Counted from the first letter of the stretch, positions 44,620 through 56,072 are shown. The stretch: 64,000 nucleotides of DNA from Rhizomys pruinosus (GCA_009823505.1 VZQC01007114.1:413892-477891), one strand, 5' to 3'. Notes: generated by a model not told the origin, from the sequence alone. Translations and numbers: made by a program.

Positions 44620-44842
44620 TTTGACACAGGGTCTCTCACGGAACCTGGAGCTTAGCATTGTGGTACACTGGCTGTCCACAGAGTCCCTGGGATCTGCCCA
44701 TCTCTGCCACGCCCCCAGTGTTGGGGTTATAGATGTATGCCACCACCCCCAGCTTTTACATGATTGCCCCATATGTGTACATAGCAGGCGTTTATTTCAT
44801 CCACTGAACCATCATTTCCTGAGCCATCTCCCTGGCTCCCAG
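44620..44842 (-). mobile_element. B4-type SINE, antisense
   Basis: 'ttgacacagggtctctcacg', 'gaacctggagcttagcattg', 'ctgtccacagagtccctggg', 'ccaccacccccagcttttac' and a reverse ID head near 44800-44838. Confidence 0.85.
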
Positions 44843-44844
44843 TC

Positions 44845-45555
44845 TTCAACACAAACATTAAGGGCTAATTTGGAATTTGTTTTTATTTTAAAATATCAAG
44901 TTTGCTGTTTCCTTAGGTTTTTATATCTAATCAGGAATAATGGCTTTGAGTTATGAAAAGGATTCAAGCATCATATGGACTCTAATCCAAACTAGGAGGC
45001 TATTGTAGTTTCAACTTGATCCAGCGGGGTTCAATGACTAGAAAGGGGAAGAGATTCTTCTACACAGGTTGTGGCCCATTGACAATGAAAAGGCAAATCA
45101 GTGTCAGTAGACGATCTTACTGTCAGCGGCTTGCAGTCTATATGGAAGGAATTGGGTCTGCTCCTTTGCTCAACTTTTAAAGTGGTCAGGCTGTATTTTA
45201 CCTCTGCTCTATGAACGTTGGCAGAAAGGGATATCTACCTTGCTTTTATTTAGCGGGGAGACTTATCTAGTGAGTTGGTAAGACGCAGGATGGGCTTCTG
45301 TCAGCTGTTTTAGTGGCTTTTTCATCTTGCCCTTTACAACGGAAACCCCAGGAGGCCAAAAAGAAAAGAAAAGTAGAATGTGCATCTGCTAGGGATGAGC
45401 TATTGGATTTGGCGTTCTGAGGGTGCTGGGGATTCTAAGTGGAAATCCTGGAAGAGAGAAAGCTATGGGTGAAGGCTGCATGGAAAGGGGGTTTTAGAGG
45501 TGTGTGGTCAACACTGGGCATCATGCAGTACGTCTGTAAGCTTCTCCTGCTTAAT
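44845..45555. other. Unique block
   Basis: Nothing recognised. Confidence 0.35.
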
Positions 45556-45559
45556 ACAA

Positions 45560-45595
45560 TAACAACAACAACAACAACAGCAATAACAACAACAG
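45560..45595. repeat. (AAC)n microsatellite
   Basis: 'aacaacaacaacaacaacag' followed by 'caataacaacaac'. Confidence 0.92.
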
Positions 45596-45599
45596 TGAA

Positions 45600-46905
45600 T
45601 ATAATAGCCCTGGTCCTAGAGCTGGATGAGACAGCTGTTGAGCTTCCTCTCCAGCTTAGGCCCCTCCCCATCTATAAGGTATCTCCCCAAGCCCTGCCTT
45701 GGTCTCATTCAGGAACTTCCCCATAGGAGCACTGAGCATCTTGGCTCTTCTTTACGGTTCCTGCCTTTTTTCTGGCACATGTATTCCTGCTGGGTGAGGA
45801 AAGGCATGCGGTTCTGAGTGTCCAGGATGCTAAATGGTGCTGTGCCATCTGACCAGCTTACTGGGCTGGAAGGCAGGGGCATCAGCACATCCAACCTCTG
45901 GAGGTAGCTGGTCAAAGAACCCACATAAGCTTGTGAACCAGGTTCTTCCTGGGAGCCAATGCAGTGTTTGTATTTGGCCCAGAGCTCAGCTGAGTTGTTT
46001 CTTCCTCCCAGTGTGAACCAGGTATTTGCTCATATTTAGACAGCAGCTATGTGGAGGCAATTGAGACATTTAATGGAATCTAAATCTATGCTAAAAACAG
46101 GCATATCTTATTATAGATTTGCAGATCTCTGTGTGTGTGTGCTCAGGGATGGCAATAATGTTGGGATCTGTTTCAGAAGAAAGAGATAAGTGAAAACAAG
46201 AAAAAAAATAATGGATTTGAGCCCAAGTAAATGAAACTCTATTATTTAATTATAGTATCTGACTGCGAATATAAATGGGAGACGGGCAAGAGCCTCCCCC
46301 CCCCAACAACCCCCCACGTTTGGATTCTGGAAGATTCCATGACTAAAAGAGAAAGTCTGTTACTCAGAACCACACACTAGAGGTCTGATCTGTGAATCAG
46401 GGAGTATAGAAAATATTTTGGGAATCCAGGACAGGCTTCTTTCACATACACTCAGGGCTTTTATGTCTAAATGAGTAAGGCTGCATGCGGCAGAATAAAT
46501 GTCCTCTCCATTCCATTATCAACTCTGTGATTGCTGGCTAGCTGGGAAGCGAACCACCTCAGCGGTACACAGAGGAAGTAGACTTCCAGCGCCTTGTTTG
46601 GATCCCTTGTGGGCGCACGTCTGCAGTGCCCATGATTGAGCTGTTTATTTGCTATCTCTTGCTACTTTTGGCAAGTGAGTATGTTTCAACCCCAGTGTCC
46701 TGGTTCAACTCCAATGCAGATGAATGACGGGGCTCCATCTGCAGCTTCTTATTTTACCTTCCTTAAGGAAATGGAACGTAAATGAATTCCAAGCAGACTG
46801 CTAACATGCTTGATATACAAAGTTAATATTTTTATCTCTCCCAATGTAGCTCAGAGTCATAAGACCCTGGTTCTAGCTTAGTTCTGCAGGTGACTTACCC
46901 TTGAC
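45600..46905. other. Unique block, about 1.3 kb
   Basis: No interspersed repeat recognised. A C-rich patch 'ccccccccccaacaaccccc' sits at 46294-46315. No gene supported. Confidence 0.4.
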
Positions 46906-46922
46906 CTTAAAAGTTAACTTTA

Positions 46923-47166
46923 GGGCTGGAGAGATGGCCTAGCGGTTAAGAGCACCAACTGCTCTTACAGAGGACCCGGGTTCGATCCCCAGCACCCACA
47001 TGGCGGCCGAGAGCCGTCTGAAACTCCAATTCCAGGAGAACTCCAGCTCCAGGGGAATCCGAGACCCTCTTCTGACCTCCGCGGCGTTGCACGACACGGG
47101 TGCACAGACTTGCATGCAGGCATTACATTCATACACATACAGAAATAAATAAAATTAATAATAAAA
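46923..47166 (+). mobile_element. Young B2-like SINE, two 17-bp units, perfect TSD
   Basis: 'gggctggagagatggcctag', B box intact, 'tccaattccaggagaactcc' plus a second unit, CpG-rich body. Exact duplication 'aaaagttaacttta' at 46909-46922 and 47167-47180. Confidence 0.97.
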
Positions 47167-47180
47167 AAAAGTTAACTTTA

Positions 47181-47870
47181 TCTGTCTAAAGATGATTGTT
47201 TAGGAAGGGCATGTAGTACTCTAGGTAATTGTTAAGCATGGTTATAATTATAGCAGCCTATTGATTATTGATAATGACAGGATATGAAAATTAATTGAAA
47301 AATTTTGTCTAGGGCTTCAAAGATGTTTCTTCTGTCCATTTTAATGAGTTGGGAAAGGCGGTACCTTAGACACTCTCTTTATAATATTGACTATTCCAAG
47401 GTAATATAAATCAAATGGGAGAAATCTTTTTATTTCAAGTCAGTGTTAGGGCCGTTTCACCCCTGACTACTCTGAACTCATTTCTGTTATCTATTATGGG
47501 AATGTGGACATGTGTTCTTGTTCTAGGTGAGGCAAAATGAGAATTTATTATTTATTCACATTGATTTAGGTATTTTAATTCTATATTTACTAATGTTACC
47601 ACTTCTCAGAATTACTTAATAGGGTCTGACTCATTTATTCACCTAGGAGAATTAAAGAAAACTTAGAATTGAGAAATGAATATTAACAAAAGCAGAGATA
47701 AAGAAAATTGAAGTGAGAAAAAGTTAGAAAAATCCGGAAAAAAGTTGCAGACCTAAAGCCTTAATATAGCAATAAACACATTAAATGTAAATGGTCTAAA
47801 TATAACAGTTAAAGGATAGGTTATCAGAATACAAAATGGAACCACACTAATCTGTCTGTAAATAGCTGGT
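47181..47870. other. Unique AT-rich block
   Basis: The stretch 47640-47850 is A-rich ('gaaaattgaagtgagaaaaa'). It could be old L1 ORF sequence, but I cannot show this. Confidence 0.35.
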
Positions 47871-47872
47871 CA

Positions 47873-48010
47873 CCTGAGTGTGGTAGTCACATTCATAATA
47901 GCAGAACTCAGGGAGGCTGAGGCAGGAGGATTACCACAAGTTCAAGGGGAGCCTGGACTATACCATGATTATTGGATCAGACAGGGCCATATTGTAAAAC
48001 CTTGTCTATA
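47873..48010 (+). mobile_element. B1-related SINE
   Basis: 'acctgagtgtggtagtcaca', 'agggaggctgaggcaggagg', 'aagttcaaggggagcctgga', 'gtaaaaccttgtctatag'. Confidence 0.7.
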
Positions 48011-48439
48011 GAGGAAATAAAATAACACAAAAGGAGCTTCTCAACACAATGAACGTGCACAGGGTGAAACACGAATGGCTCAAACATGTATCATCAGAAC
48101 ATTAGAAAATCAAAGTTGCCATATGCGCATGAGAAACAGTGGTTGTTGAAGCAAGTTAAATTTCCAGTAATGGAAAAATATTACATATTCAGTGGTTTCC
48201 CATCCAAAAGGCCCCACAATCCTAAATGACTACGTGATATTTTTTTTTTGACTGGAAAATGTGATAATTTATTGAACTATGAAACATATGAAACAAAAAA
48301 ATGACAAAATTGGAAAAGAAAATGGACAAATACACAGTAGTTGAGGACTATTTTAACAGCCCTCTCCTGCTCAGTGCTAGTGACACCCACCCTCTCTCCT
48401 GCTACTGTGCTGTAGCCACGGAGTCCTTTGTTTTTTGCT

Positions 48440-48655
48440 AGACTTGCTTGTGAACTCTCACCACAGGACCTTTGTACTGGCTGTTCCCATTTTCTAGAAA
48501 GTTCTCTAACTTGCTCATTCACTTCATCCAGACCTCTGCTCAGGCACCACATTATTACTGAAGTTTCTCCTTCAATCATCACTCTTCACAATATTTCAAT
48601 TACATTTTGTTCTCTTAAACCATTAATTTTGCTTCTCTCATTGGAAATAGATTTA
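48440..48655 (+). mobile_element. Ancient L2-like relic
   Basis: 'acctttgtactggctgttcc', 'tctagaaagttctctaactt', 'ccagacctctgctcaggcac', 'actgaagtttctccttcaat' follow the plus-strand order of an ancient mammalian repeat. This is the opposite orientation of the relic at 9915-10800. Confidence 0.5.
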
Positions 48656-48668
48656 AAATATTCTGTAT

Positions 48669-48897
48669 TGGGGCTGGAGAGATTGCATCGTTTGCTCTTG
48701 CAGAGGACTTGGGTTTGATGACTGGCACCCGCATGGTGGCTAACAACCATCCTTTATTTCACTTTCTGGGGATCTGATACCCTCTTCTGACCTCCACAGA
48801 CATTGCTCAATGCAGGTACACTTACATACATGGAGGCGATATACTAATACACATAGAATATAAATGAATGAATGAATGAATGAATGAATAAATAAAT
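48669..48897 (+). mobile_element. B2-like SINE with AATG/AATA-expanded tail and TSD
   Basis: 'ggggctggagagattgcatc', 'gacctccacagacattgctc', tail of AATG then AATA tetranucleotides. The head lacks about 12 nt between 'agagattgcat' and 'tgctcttgcag'. Exact 'aaatattctgtat' at 48656-48668 and 48898-48910. Confidence 0.95.
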
Positions 48898-48924
48898 AAA
48901 TATTCTGTATCTTGGAGACTGTAT

Positions 48925-49262
48925 TAGTTACTTTTACCTCCCTGTGGTCAAATACCTGATAAAAAGCAATTTAAAGAAAAGGGGGTTTCTTTTGGCTGAC
49001 AGTTTAAAAAGGGATAAAGTCTGTCATGACCAAGGAGACATTAAGCAGGACTGTGAAACGCTTGGTCATATTCTATCAGCAATTAGCAAGCAGACAGTGG
49101 ACAGGAAGGAGAGCTGGGCTGTAAGGGCCATCCCTGGTCACCCACTTATTCCAACGAGGCTCTGCTTCCCAAACGTTCCACAACCTTTCAAAACAGAGCT
49201 AGAGACCACATGCTCAAAGGCATGAGCCATGGTGGACATTTCACATTCAAACTACGATAGAC
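48925..49262 (-). mobile_element. Old murid interspersed repeat
   Basis: 'attagttacttttacctccc', 'gtggtcaaatacctgataaa', 'ggtttcttttggctgacagt', 'ggtggacatttcacattcaa'. This is the inverted order of an abundant murid repeat. Confidence 0.6.
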
Positions 49263-49264
49263 AG

Positions 49265-49945
49265 GACCTTCAAATCTCCCCACTCGTCTCTCTCCCTGTT
49301 TATAGATTCTTCTGGCATTTGGAGCATTTTATTTAAAAGAAGCCAAGCAATGCATTCACAGTGTAGTCCTTTCTGCAGAGCACTCTGTCTTTGTATAGAT
49401 AGGTTTTGGCTGTAGCATTCTGTCATACTCATGATACTTATGATGGAATTTCCCCAAACAGCTAAGTCTTCACAGATCTAACACTGACTTCATGGAGCAT
49501 GGGCATGCTTCTAAGTGACTGAGTTCCAATTCTCTTCTAGGCACTCTAAGCTGTTTGTGGAACAAAGAGCCACCTCCAGAGGAGCCTTAGAAGTCTTGGA
49601 CAGGACTCCGCATGTGGCAGGTATGATAGCATCAGTGTGTGAATTTGCATTTAAGGTTTCTTCTTCTTTTACATTTCCTTTTGTTTATTCCTGTCAGATC
49701 ATAACTATATATCTAACTCCACTTTGTAATCATCCATGGTCCCTCTAGCATAAGAAGTATCCAGACAGACATATTTGCAAATATTCATTTCCTTATACAC
49801 GCCCCATGTCCAGTAAAGCACTGCTAAGTGCATTTCTGTATCTTTGTCTTGTTTCATTATTGAATTTTGTGATTTTCATACAATATGATTTGATGGTATT
49901 TAGTTCTTCCTTTCTGCATTTTCCTTATTGCTCCTGCCCAGTTCA
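49265..49945. other. Unique block, possibly old L1 sequence
   Basis: AT-rich. The part after 49640 leads into L1-like sequence at 50 kb, but no landmark is certain. Confidence 0.3.
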
Positions 49946-49947
49946 AT

Positions 49948-49949
<2 letters not shown>

Positions 49950-50003
<54 letters not shown>

Positions 50004-50005
50004 TA
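49950..50005. repeat. (TA)n(CA)n microsatellite
   Basis: About 18 TA units, then about 10 CA units. Confidence 0.94.
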
Positions 50006-50007
50006 TA

Positions 50008-50350
50008 TGTGGTCTATAGGGTCTAATTTGTGTCTCCAAATGTCCTTCAGTGTGGGTCCTACTGGAGCCTGGTTAACCTACCAAGAGTCCCATGCCTGAA
50101 GGATATTGTCCCTCCTCCCTCCCAGAAGCCATCTGTTGCTACGATTTTCTTAGGTGGGCTCGGAGCCTCTTACCTATGTCTATGCTGGAATTTATTTTTT
50201 CTGGTTTGAGATATCATGGGACTTGTGTATGCTGTCACTGTTCCCATGAGCACATCTAAGTTCCTGATGAGGTTAATGGGGTACTAAGCCCTTGAGAGCT
50301 TGGCCACCAGTTCCTTTATTTACATTCATCTTCCCATCCCTTATTAAACA
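50008..50350. mobile_element. Rodent L1 (Lx-type) noncoding fragment
   Basis: 'gggtctaatttgtgtctcca', 'gagcctggttaacctaccaa', 'ttgtgtatgctgtcactgtt' resemble a common rodent L1-associated segment that also appears at 57845-58150 ('gggtctaattagg', 'atgagcataggcatggg', 'aactcctcagctaaggactg'). Confidence 0.5.
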
Positions 50351-50829
50351 TGTGTACACATGCTGAGTGACACATTCATCTACTCCTTTTCATACCTTTT
50401 CCTGCTCTTCCTCTTCCTCCTTCTTTTCCTCTTTGCAATATTTCAATGGAAACCAGGGCTCCATGCATACCAGGGCAATACTATAGTGAGCAATATCCCC
50501 AGGCACATCCTGTGATATATCTTCTAGGCATTTTTGTTTTCTTAGCACTGACCAGGTACAACTTATACTCGTGGGACGTTGTTGTTATTCCTGCTGATCC
50601 AGAGCAAACTGTGGGCTGTCGTAAAACTCTCTGGTCTTTGCACTGACACTCTGAAGCACTCGGCATTTGCTCTACAGATTCTGCTGTGTCACAGGGTCCT
50701 TTGCAAGGCTCTTCTGGTCCGTCAGCCCAAGCATAGCACCCAGCCATTTCCAAGGTATCAGCTTCTCCCACAAGGAGATCTTTCTCTCCCATATTTATCT
50801 CCCTTTGACCGTTTCTGTCTGTAACATAT

Positions 50830-51070
50830 TTTTTTTTTTTTTTATTTATTTCTGTATGTGTATCAATGTACTGTCTGCATGCAGGTCTGTGCACCCTGTC
50901 GGTGCAACGGCCGCGGAGGTCAAGAGAGGGTCTTGGATTCCCCTGGAGCGGAGTTCTCCTGGAATTGGAGTTTCAGACGGTTCTCAGCCGCCAATGTGGG
51001 TGCTGGGGATCGAACCCGGGTCCTCTGTAGAGCGGTCGGCGCTCTTAACCGCTAGGCCATCTCTCCAGCC
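50830..51070 (-). mobile_element. Young B2-like SINE, antisense, no clear TSD
   Basis: T-rich tail, 'cctggagcggagttctcctg' (two units, one shortened by 2 bp), 'gatcgaacccgggtcctctg', 'ctaggccatctctccagcc'. Several single-base deletions relative to its relatives. No matching flanks found. Confidence 0.93.
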
Positions 51071-51235
51071 AGACCCACCTGGAAATAAATCAGTCACAAT
51101 TTATTTACTTTATCTCTTACACTATTTTTTTCACTATAGAAGGGCGGTGGATATTCTTTGGCCCCTGGGTAAAATTTAGGTCTTAAGCAGACTTCAGACC
51201 TTATTAGTTTACTCTTAGATTAAAGAAGATTTTTT

Positions 51236-51266
51236 AAATTAATTAATTAATTAATTAAAATTAATT
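51236..51266. repeat. (TTAA)n tract
   Basis: 'ttaattaattaattaattaa' type sequence at the A-rich end of an antisense L1. Confidence 0.88.
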
Positions 51267-51540
51267 AATTTTTAAGGGATTCACAATATAAGACCACAGT
51301 TGTTTTCAGATCACATTAACATTACTCAGTTTGTCATACAATTAGGTAACTGGTGCTAGCATCCACAGATGAGGGATACTATTCGTTGTTTATTTTTCTG
51401 GGACTGTATTACTTTACTTAACATAATATCTTCTACCTCCATCCATTTACCTGCAAAGTTCATGATGTCATCTTTCTTTACCACTGCATAGAACTCCATT
51501 GTGTAGATGTACCACATTTTCTATATCCATAAGTCCTATA
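51260..51540 (-). mobile_element. L1 ORF2 C-terminal / 3' end, antisense, part 1
   Basis: The reverse strand reads 'agaaaatgtggtacatctac', 'acaatggagttctatgcagt', 'gatgacatcatgaactttgc' and 'ggtaaatggatggaggtaga', the well-known end of L1 ORF2. It is decayed: no intact frame. Related L1 sequence resumes at 51741-51790 after an unrelated segment. Confidence 0.8.
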
Positions 51541-51715
51541 TTATTTCTCAATCGAATCTAGAGTCGCTTCCCTTTCCACGTCCCCCACCCCACTCGAGTC
51601 CCTGCACTCTGCCCTACATGCGCTGCATCTTTTTCTGAGGCTTTCAGAGTTTTTTTTTTTCTTTCAGTTCTTTTGTTGTTGTTCTCTACAACTTGTATTG
51701 CCACAGTATATATAC
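51541..51715 (-). mobile_element. L1 3'UTR-like segment (copy 3), nested in an older L1
   Basis: Plus strand: 'ttctcaatcgaatctagagt', 'cgcttccctttccacgtccc', 'gcatctttttctgaggcttt', 'acaacttgtattgccacagt'. Near-identical inverse of 32430-32600. It separates two parts of the same L1 end and is bounded by TA repeats (51713-51736). Confidence 0.7.
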
Positions 51716-51740
51716 ATAGTTAATATATATATATATGTTT

Positions 51741-51790
51741 CAGCTCTTTGCTATTGTGAAGAGAGCTGTGCTTCAGGTGGTCCTGGGAAA
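51741..51790 (-). mobile_element. L1 ORF2 3' fragment, antisense, part 2
   Basis: 'cagctctttgctattgtgaa' and 'gagagctgtgcttc' correspond to the L1 segment that normally lies about 50 bp upstream of 'agaaaatgtggtacat'. It continues the L1 at 51260-51540. Confidence 0.65.
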
Positions 51791-52220
51791 CCCCTGATCT
51801 AAGCTCTGTGCACTCTGATTAGAGAAGATTTTTATGGACACTTACATCAACAAATATAATTTCCAGCTAGAAACAGTAAAGCCCTGCTTCAGGTCTTATC
51901 CATAGCTTCAAAGTCCATTGAACATGAAGTCGCCTCTCTGGTCCCATCTGAGGCCCCTGCCCTACCACTCTGTTCCTCAGCTGGACAGAGGGTGAAGGAA
52001 AAGCATTAGTTTTTCTTTATTATTTTTTCTTTATTGCCTGCTTTTCCTGTTATTAGTTGCTGTGGCTGAAGGCTGAAGTCTTAGGGGTTGGAGCCTTAGG
52101 AAAGAAGGTAAGACAGCCTAGGGAAATTTCTTACATAAGCTGGTGCTGTTAAGCTGGAAGACATTTAAGTCTTTTACTTGGCCACTTTTGGGGTGCACTT
52201 GGATGCCTGCCCCCCACCAT
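51791..52220. other. Unique block
   Basis: Nothing recognised. Confidence 0.3.
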
Positions 52221-52224
52221 GCAC

Positions 52225-52378
52225 ACACATCATACACACTCATGGAAGCTAACTACCATCAGAAACTCCAGTTCCAGGGTGTCCAATACCCTCTTCTGGC
52301 CTCTGTCAGCATTTTTATATGCATGGTACACTTACATAAATGCAAGGAAAACATTGGTACACACGAAATAAAAAGTAA
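52225..52378 (+). mobile_element. B2-like SINE, head lost
   Basis: 'catggaagctaactaccatc', 'ctccagttccagggtgtcca', 'ataccctcttctggcctctg', 'acacgaaataaaaag'. The tRNA-like head is not recognisable. Confidence 0.75.
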
Positions 52379-52384
52379 ACAATT

Positions 52385-53050
52385 AAAAATGAAGATTGCA
52401 ACTGTCCCTCATCCATGCCGCACCCAGATCTCCCCAATGTCTGTTGGTACCTTGACTGTGTTGAACTTTTCAGCATCTCTTAGGTCACAGATAGGAGGTT
52501 TTCTTCCTAGTCTATTTTCTGCATCCAAGAACCATTACAATTTTCCAGACGGCATTAGGCTTTTGAAACTCAAATCCCCATAACCTACGCTTCCCCATAC
52601 CCTATGCCTTGCTCTGCCGATCGTTGCCTTCTGCTGGGAGCACAGGGTGAAACTATTGCGTTGACTGAATGAAGAAAGAAGGAAGATTCATGGAGATAAG
52701 GCAAAATACTGCCAGGGCTATGCTCCATATGATGCAAAATTTGCTCTGACCGCTTTCCACTTTTTAATCTTTATAACAGCATTATACAATTTACATTAAG
52801 GATTTAAGATCTGAGGAAAGCAGATATATTCCTTTCATGGGGGTCTCATGAAAACATACCACACATGGGTGGCCTTTAAGCAACAGAAATTTCTAAGTCT
52901 ACAGTTCTGGAGAAAAATGTGTCCATACTAGGGTGCCGACAGTTGGGTTCTTTCTGAAGACCTTGTGCAAAGGCCCCATATGTTTCTGTGACTTGCATGG
53001 ACACCTTCTCCCTGCATTTCTCTGCATTGTCTCTTCCCATCTGTGTTTGG
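52385..53050. other. Unique or very old sequence
   Basis: The stretch 52840-52915 ('aaacataccacacatgggtg', 'tctacagttctggagaaaaa') resembles an old mammalian repeat, but not securely. Confidence 0.35.
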
Positions 53051-53054
53051 TGGT

Positions 53055-53408
53055 TTAGATGAGTGTCCTCCCAGGCCCACATGCTATCAAAGACATGATC
53101 CCAGAGGGCGCTATTGGGGGGGGGGTTAAGTAGAACCTTTGGAGGAGGGGTCTTGTGGGTAATCTTTAGGTCTTAGGGTCAGGGGTATCTCCACAATGGA
53201 TCATCCTTTGTGTCTTCTTTTAGTCTTCTGGACTTAAGACATGACTGATTTGCTTCACCCTTGATGTGCTATGCATGCCGGAAACGGAAATGACCCTGGA
53301 CCACATCTTTCAGAACCAGGGCCAGAATCACCCTTTCTGTCTTCATGTGCTATTTGCCTCATATATTTGACTGTTGTGATGAAAATGTGGCTAACGCCAA
53401 ATGTCTAG
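53055..53408 (+). mobile_element. MaLR-type solo LTR (MLT1/ORR1-like)
   Basis: 'gatgagtgtcctcccaggcc', 'cacatgctatcaaa', 'gaacctttggaggaggggtc', 'taggtcttagggtcagggg', 'ccaggg' and a late 'gttgtgatgaaaatgtggct' follow MaLR LTR order. Noncoding. A poly-G run interrupts it (53118-53126). Confidence 0.6.
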
Positions 53409-53589
53409 CCACCACCATGTCCAAATTTCCCCATTTTTTAAATTATTCTTTATTAATGAGAACAGCAATCATTTTGGCCAAGGGCCAATACTAATGACCT
53501 CATTTTAGCTAATCACATTTACAAAGAATAAATTTCCAGAGAAGGTCACATTCTGATGAACTTGGGGGTTAGGCCTTCAATATCTGGAG

Positions 53590-53740
53590 GATATATGTTC
53601 AAGTGTCATACCTGAGTTCGATCCCTGGAACTCATAAGGCAGAAGGACAGAACCGACTGCCAAATGTTTTCTTCTGAACTCCACACGTGTGTTGTAGCGC
53701 ATGGGCAAGGCACCCCCATAAATATGTGTTAAGAAAAAAG
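53590..53740 (+). mobile_element. tRNA-derived SINE fragment
   Basis: 'cctgagttcgatccctggaa' (B-box-like) and 'cttctgaactccacacgtgt', with an A-rich end 'gttaagaaaaaa'. Confidence 0.6.
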
Positions 53741-53744
53741 GCTT

Positions 53745-55000
53745 TCAACGTGTCAATTGTGAGGGGCCATAATTCAATCCATAGTGCTAGGGCTCAAAGA
53801 GGGTGGATTCTGGTGGTCTTCAAGGTCATACAGCTCTTAAAGAGACAGTACAGAGATTCTAGCCCAGAATGGTGTGACACAGAAGCTTGTATTCTCTACT
53901 GAGCATTGTTTCTTCTTGGATGACAGTTGCATGAAGCCACGTCCAGTGGCTGAGAGGGTGCTGTCTGCTGTTCTAGCAGCTGCAGTCCACCCGGAAAAGA
54001 GTGCACATTTAAATGCAAATCATACCATCACATGACCTGAGAAAAACAAGCCTCCCGAGTCTGTTGTCCAAGCTAACATCATTAAAACCTTGGCTGGAGA
54101 ATGAAATTAAACCTAAACTCAAGATACAGGTTATGCAGGATTCCAGAGGTTCTTCAGCTGTTAAAATAACAAGCCATGTTTGCTGGTAGCATTTCTATGG
54201 TCTGTAGTTTGCATTAGGGGGGCTCTTGACCTATATTCATGTTTAACTGTTCTGTGTGTGGTCTCCTTCACATAGGGCGTATTTAAACAGTGTGTAATAA
54301 AACATATTGAAAGTGAGCCAGAAAATAAGGATAAACTGTTTGCTGTGAAGTTCTTGCAAGGCATTTACAGGATACTGATAAGAATGGTTTTACTGGAAAA
54401 GGGTGAAATACTTTCAACTTTGCTGGTGATTTTATTTAGGAGAAATATTGGGCTGTTGTGAACGTTTCCCTTTTATGATTGATGCTTAGTACATCTTAGG
54501 TGGGAGATAGGAATTATAGCAGTGACTTAAAGACATAGCTTTATGTATATGAGCCCAATCTGAGTCCTGTAATATTTGTCACTGTCTTGTTCCAGATGGC
54601 AGAAGATGTTTGTTATTCCTTTCTGTTACGGCCTGATGTATATGCCATTCGGAGTGGCCGTGAGAAGACTTTTCATGCCAAAACTTTAATGAATGCTCAC
54701 TTAAAGAAATATGTGTAGTGAACCATGGTTAGGAAAAATGCATGTTAATGAAATGGCATTGGGAGATTTAGTTAATTATGAACATGATTTCAAGTAAAGT
54801 ACACCACTGGATGTGTAAACAAGTCTGGTGCAGGTGTGAGAGTTTTATGAGAACTGGGTAGGAGAGGTAATGGAAATTAGAGCTAACAACAAAGCATTAT
54901 AAATTAAATTTCATATTATAAATCAAATCTAGCCATCTACGAATATATTTAACATAAGGATTGAAAAATAATGGTTTTTAAGAAAAACTTGCTAATTGAG
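53745..55000. other. Unique block, about 1.25 kb, with a short ATG frame
   Basis: No repeat recognised. An ATG frame of 40 codons runs from 54596 to 54718 immediately after an acceptor-like 'tgtcttgttccag'. It has no family match and could easily be chance. Confidence 0.35.
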
Positions 55001-55003
55001 TTG

Positions 55004-55140
55004 GGTATGATGAAAGATACCTGTAATCCTAGCCTTGGGAAGTGAAGTCAGGAGGGTCAGGAGTTCAAAACCATCCTCAGCCTCATAGTAAGTTCAAGGC
55101 TGGGCTGGGCTATCCAACACCCCAAAGCAAAACCCAAACA
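55004..55140 (+). mobile_element. B1-related SINE
   Basis: 'gggtatgatgaaagatacct', 'gtaatcctagccttgggaag', 'gttcaaaaccatcctcagcc', 'caaagcaaaacccaaac'. Confidence 0.6.
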
Positions 55141-55218
55141 AAAACTTGCTAACAATAAAAATAACCAGAAGTAACCCAGATAGCCTACAGTAACAGGACT
55201 GCTTTCCTTCTTCACCTC

Positions 55219-55322
55219 TTTTTTTTTTTTTTTTTTTTCCTGGGTATTGAGCGTCGGGCCTCATCATGATCATGTATGCCAGGCAACTTCTCCACTGCTG
55301 AGCTGCAGCCTCAGCTCACTAT
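55219..55322 (-). mobile_element. ID-like SINE head, antisense, with T20 run
   Basis: T run at 55219-55238, then 'ctgggtattgagcgtcgggc' and 'actgctgagctgcagcct', as in an inverted ID/tRNA-type head. Confidence 0.55.
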
Positions 55323-55553
55323 CCATGTTTGCATGTGTACTTGTGCACTGTATGGAGACGGCTTTGTGAGAGGCTGTGCATGCAAGAGTACTGGCTGAGA
55401 AGTCCCTATCTCCTGGTGACACTGAGGCCCCTATGTCACAGTTCCATCCCCTATGGCTCCCCTATGTGCAGTGCTGGTGCTGTGAACAAGCCTGCACTCC
55501 CACAGCTCTAGGAAAGTGCAGTGTGTGGAATATGTGTAAGAAAAAGAAACACA

Positions 55554-55770
55554 GGGCTGGAGAGATGGCTCAGTGGTTAAGAGCACCAGCTGCTCTTGCA
55601 GAGGACCCACGTTCAATTCCCAGCACCCACATGGCAGCTAACAAGATCTGTGACTCCAGTTCCAGGGGATCTGATGCCCTCTTCTGAGAGTATGCAACAC
55701 AGATACACTTACATACACACAGGCAATATACTCATGCACATAAAATAAAAGTAAAGTATAAAAAGTTAAA
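55554..55770 (+). mobile_element. B2-like SINE
   Basis: 'gggctggagagatggctcag', 'gttcaattcccagcacccac', 'ccaggggatctgatgccctc'. A gap exists after 'cttctga' (part of the usual 'cctcc..gcattg' is lost). A-rich tail. Confidence 0.93.
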
Positions 55771-55831
55771 AGGAATAAGAAACTACATTCTTGCTGTTTC
55801 ATTTACTATCCTTTTTATCATTAGAGTGTTT

Positions 55832-56040
55832 ATTTAATTTGAGACAGGCTGTCATATAACTTAGGCTGGCTTCAAAGTGCTATATAATCAAGGATGAACT
55901 TGAACTCCTAATCTTCCTGTCTCTACCTTCAGAGAAATGGGATTACACCCATTTTATGTTGTATTTAGATCAAACCCAGGGCTTTGTGCATCCTAGGCAA
56001 GTATCTTACTACCTGAGCTACACATCTCCATTCCTTAGAC
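55832..56040 (-). mobile_element. B4-type SINE, antisense
   Basis: 'ttgagacaggctgtcatata', B1-like middle 'tgaacttgaactcctaatct', then reverse ID head 'aacccagggctttgtgcatc', 'tacctgagctacacatctcc'. Confidence 0.75.
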
Positions 56041-56072
56041 TGAATCCTCTTTATATATAAAATGTTTACCAA

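Noticed and set aside
46923..47000. tRNA-like A and B boxes
   Set aside because: These are the tRNA-derived heads of B2-like SINEs and do not form an intact tRNA cloverleaf gene.
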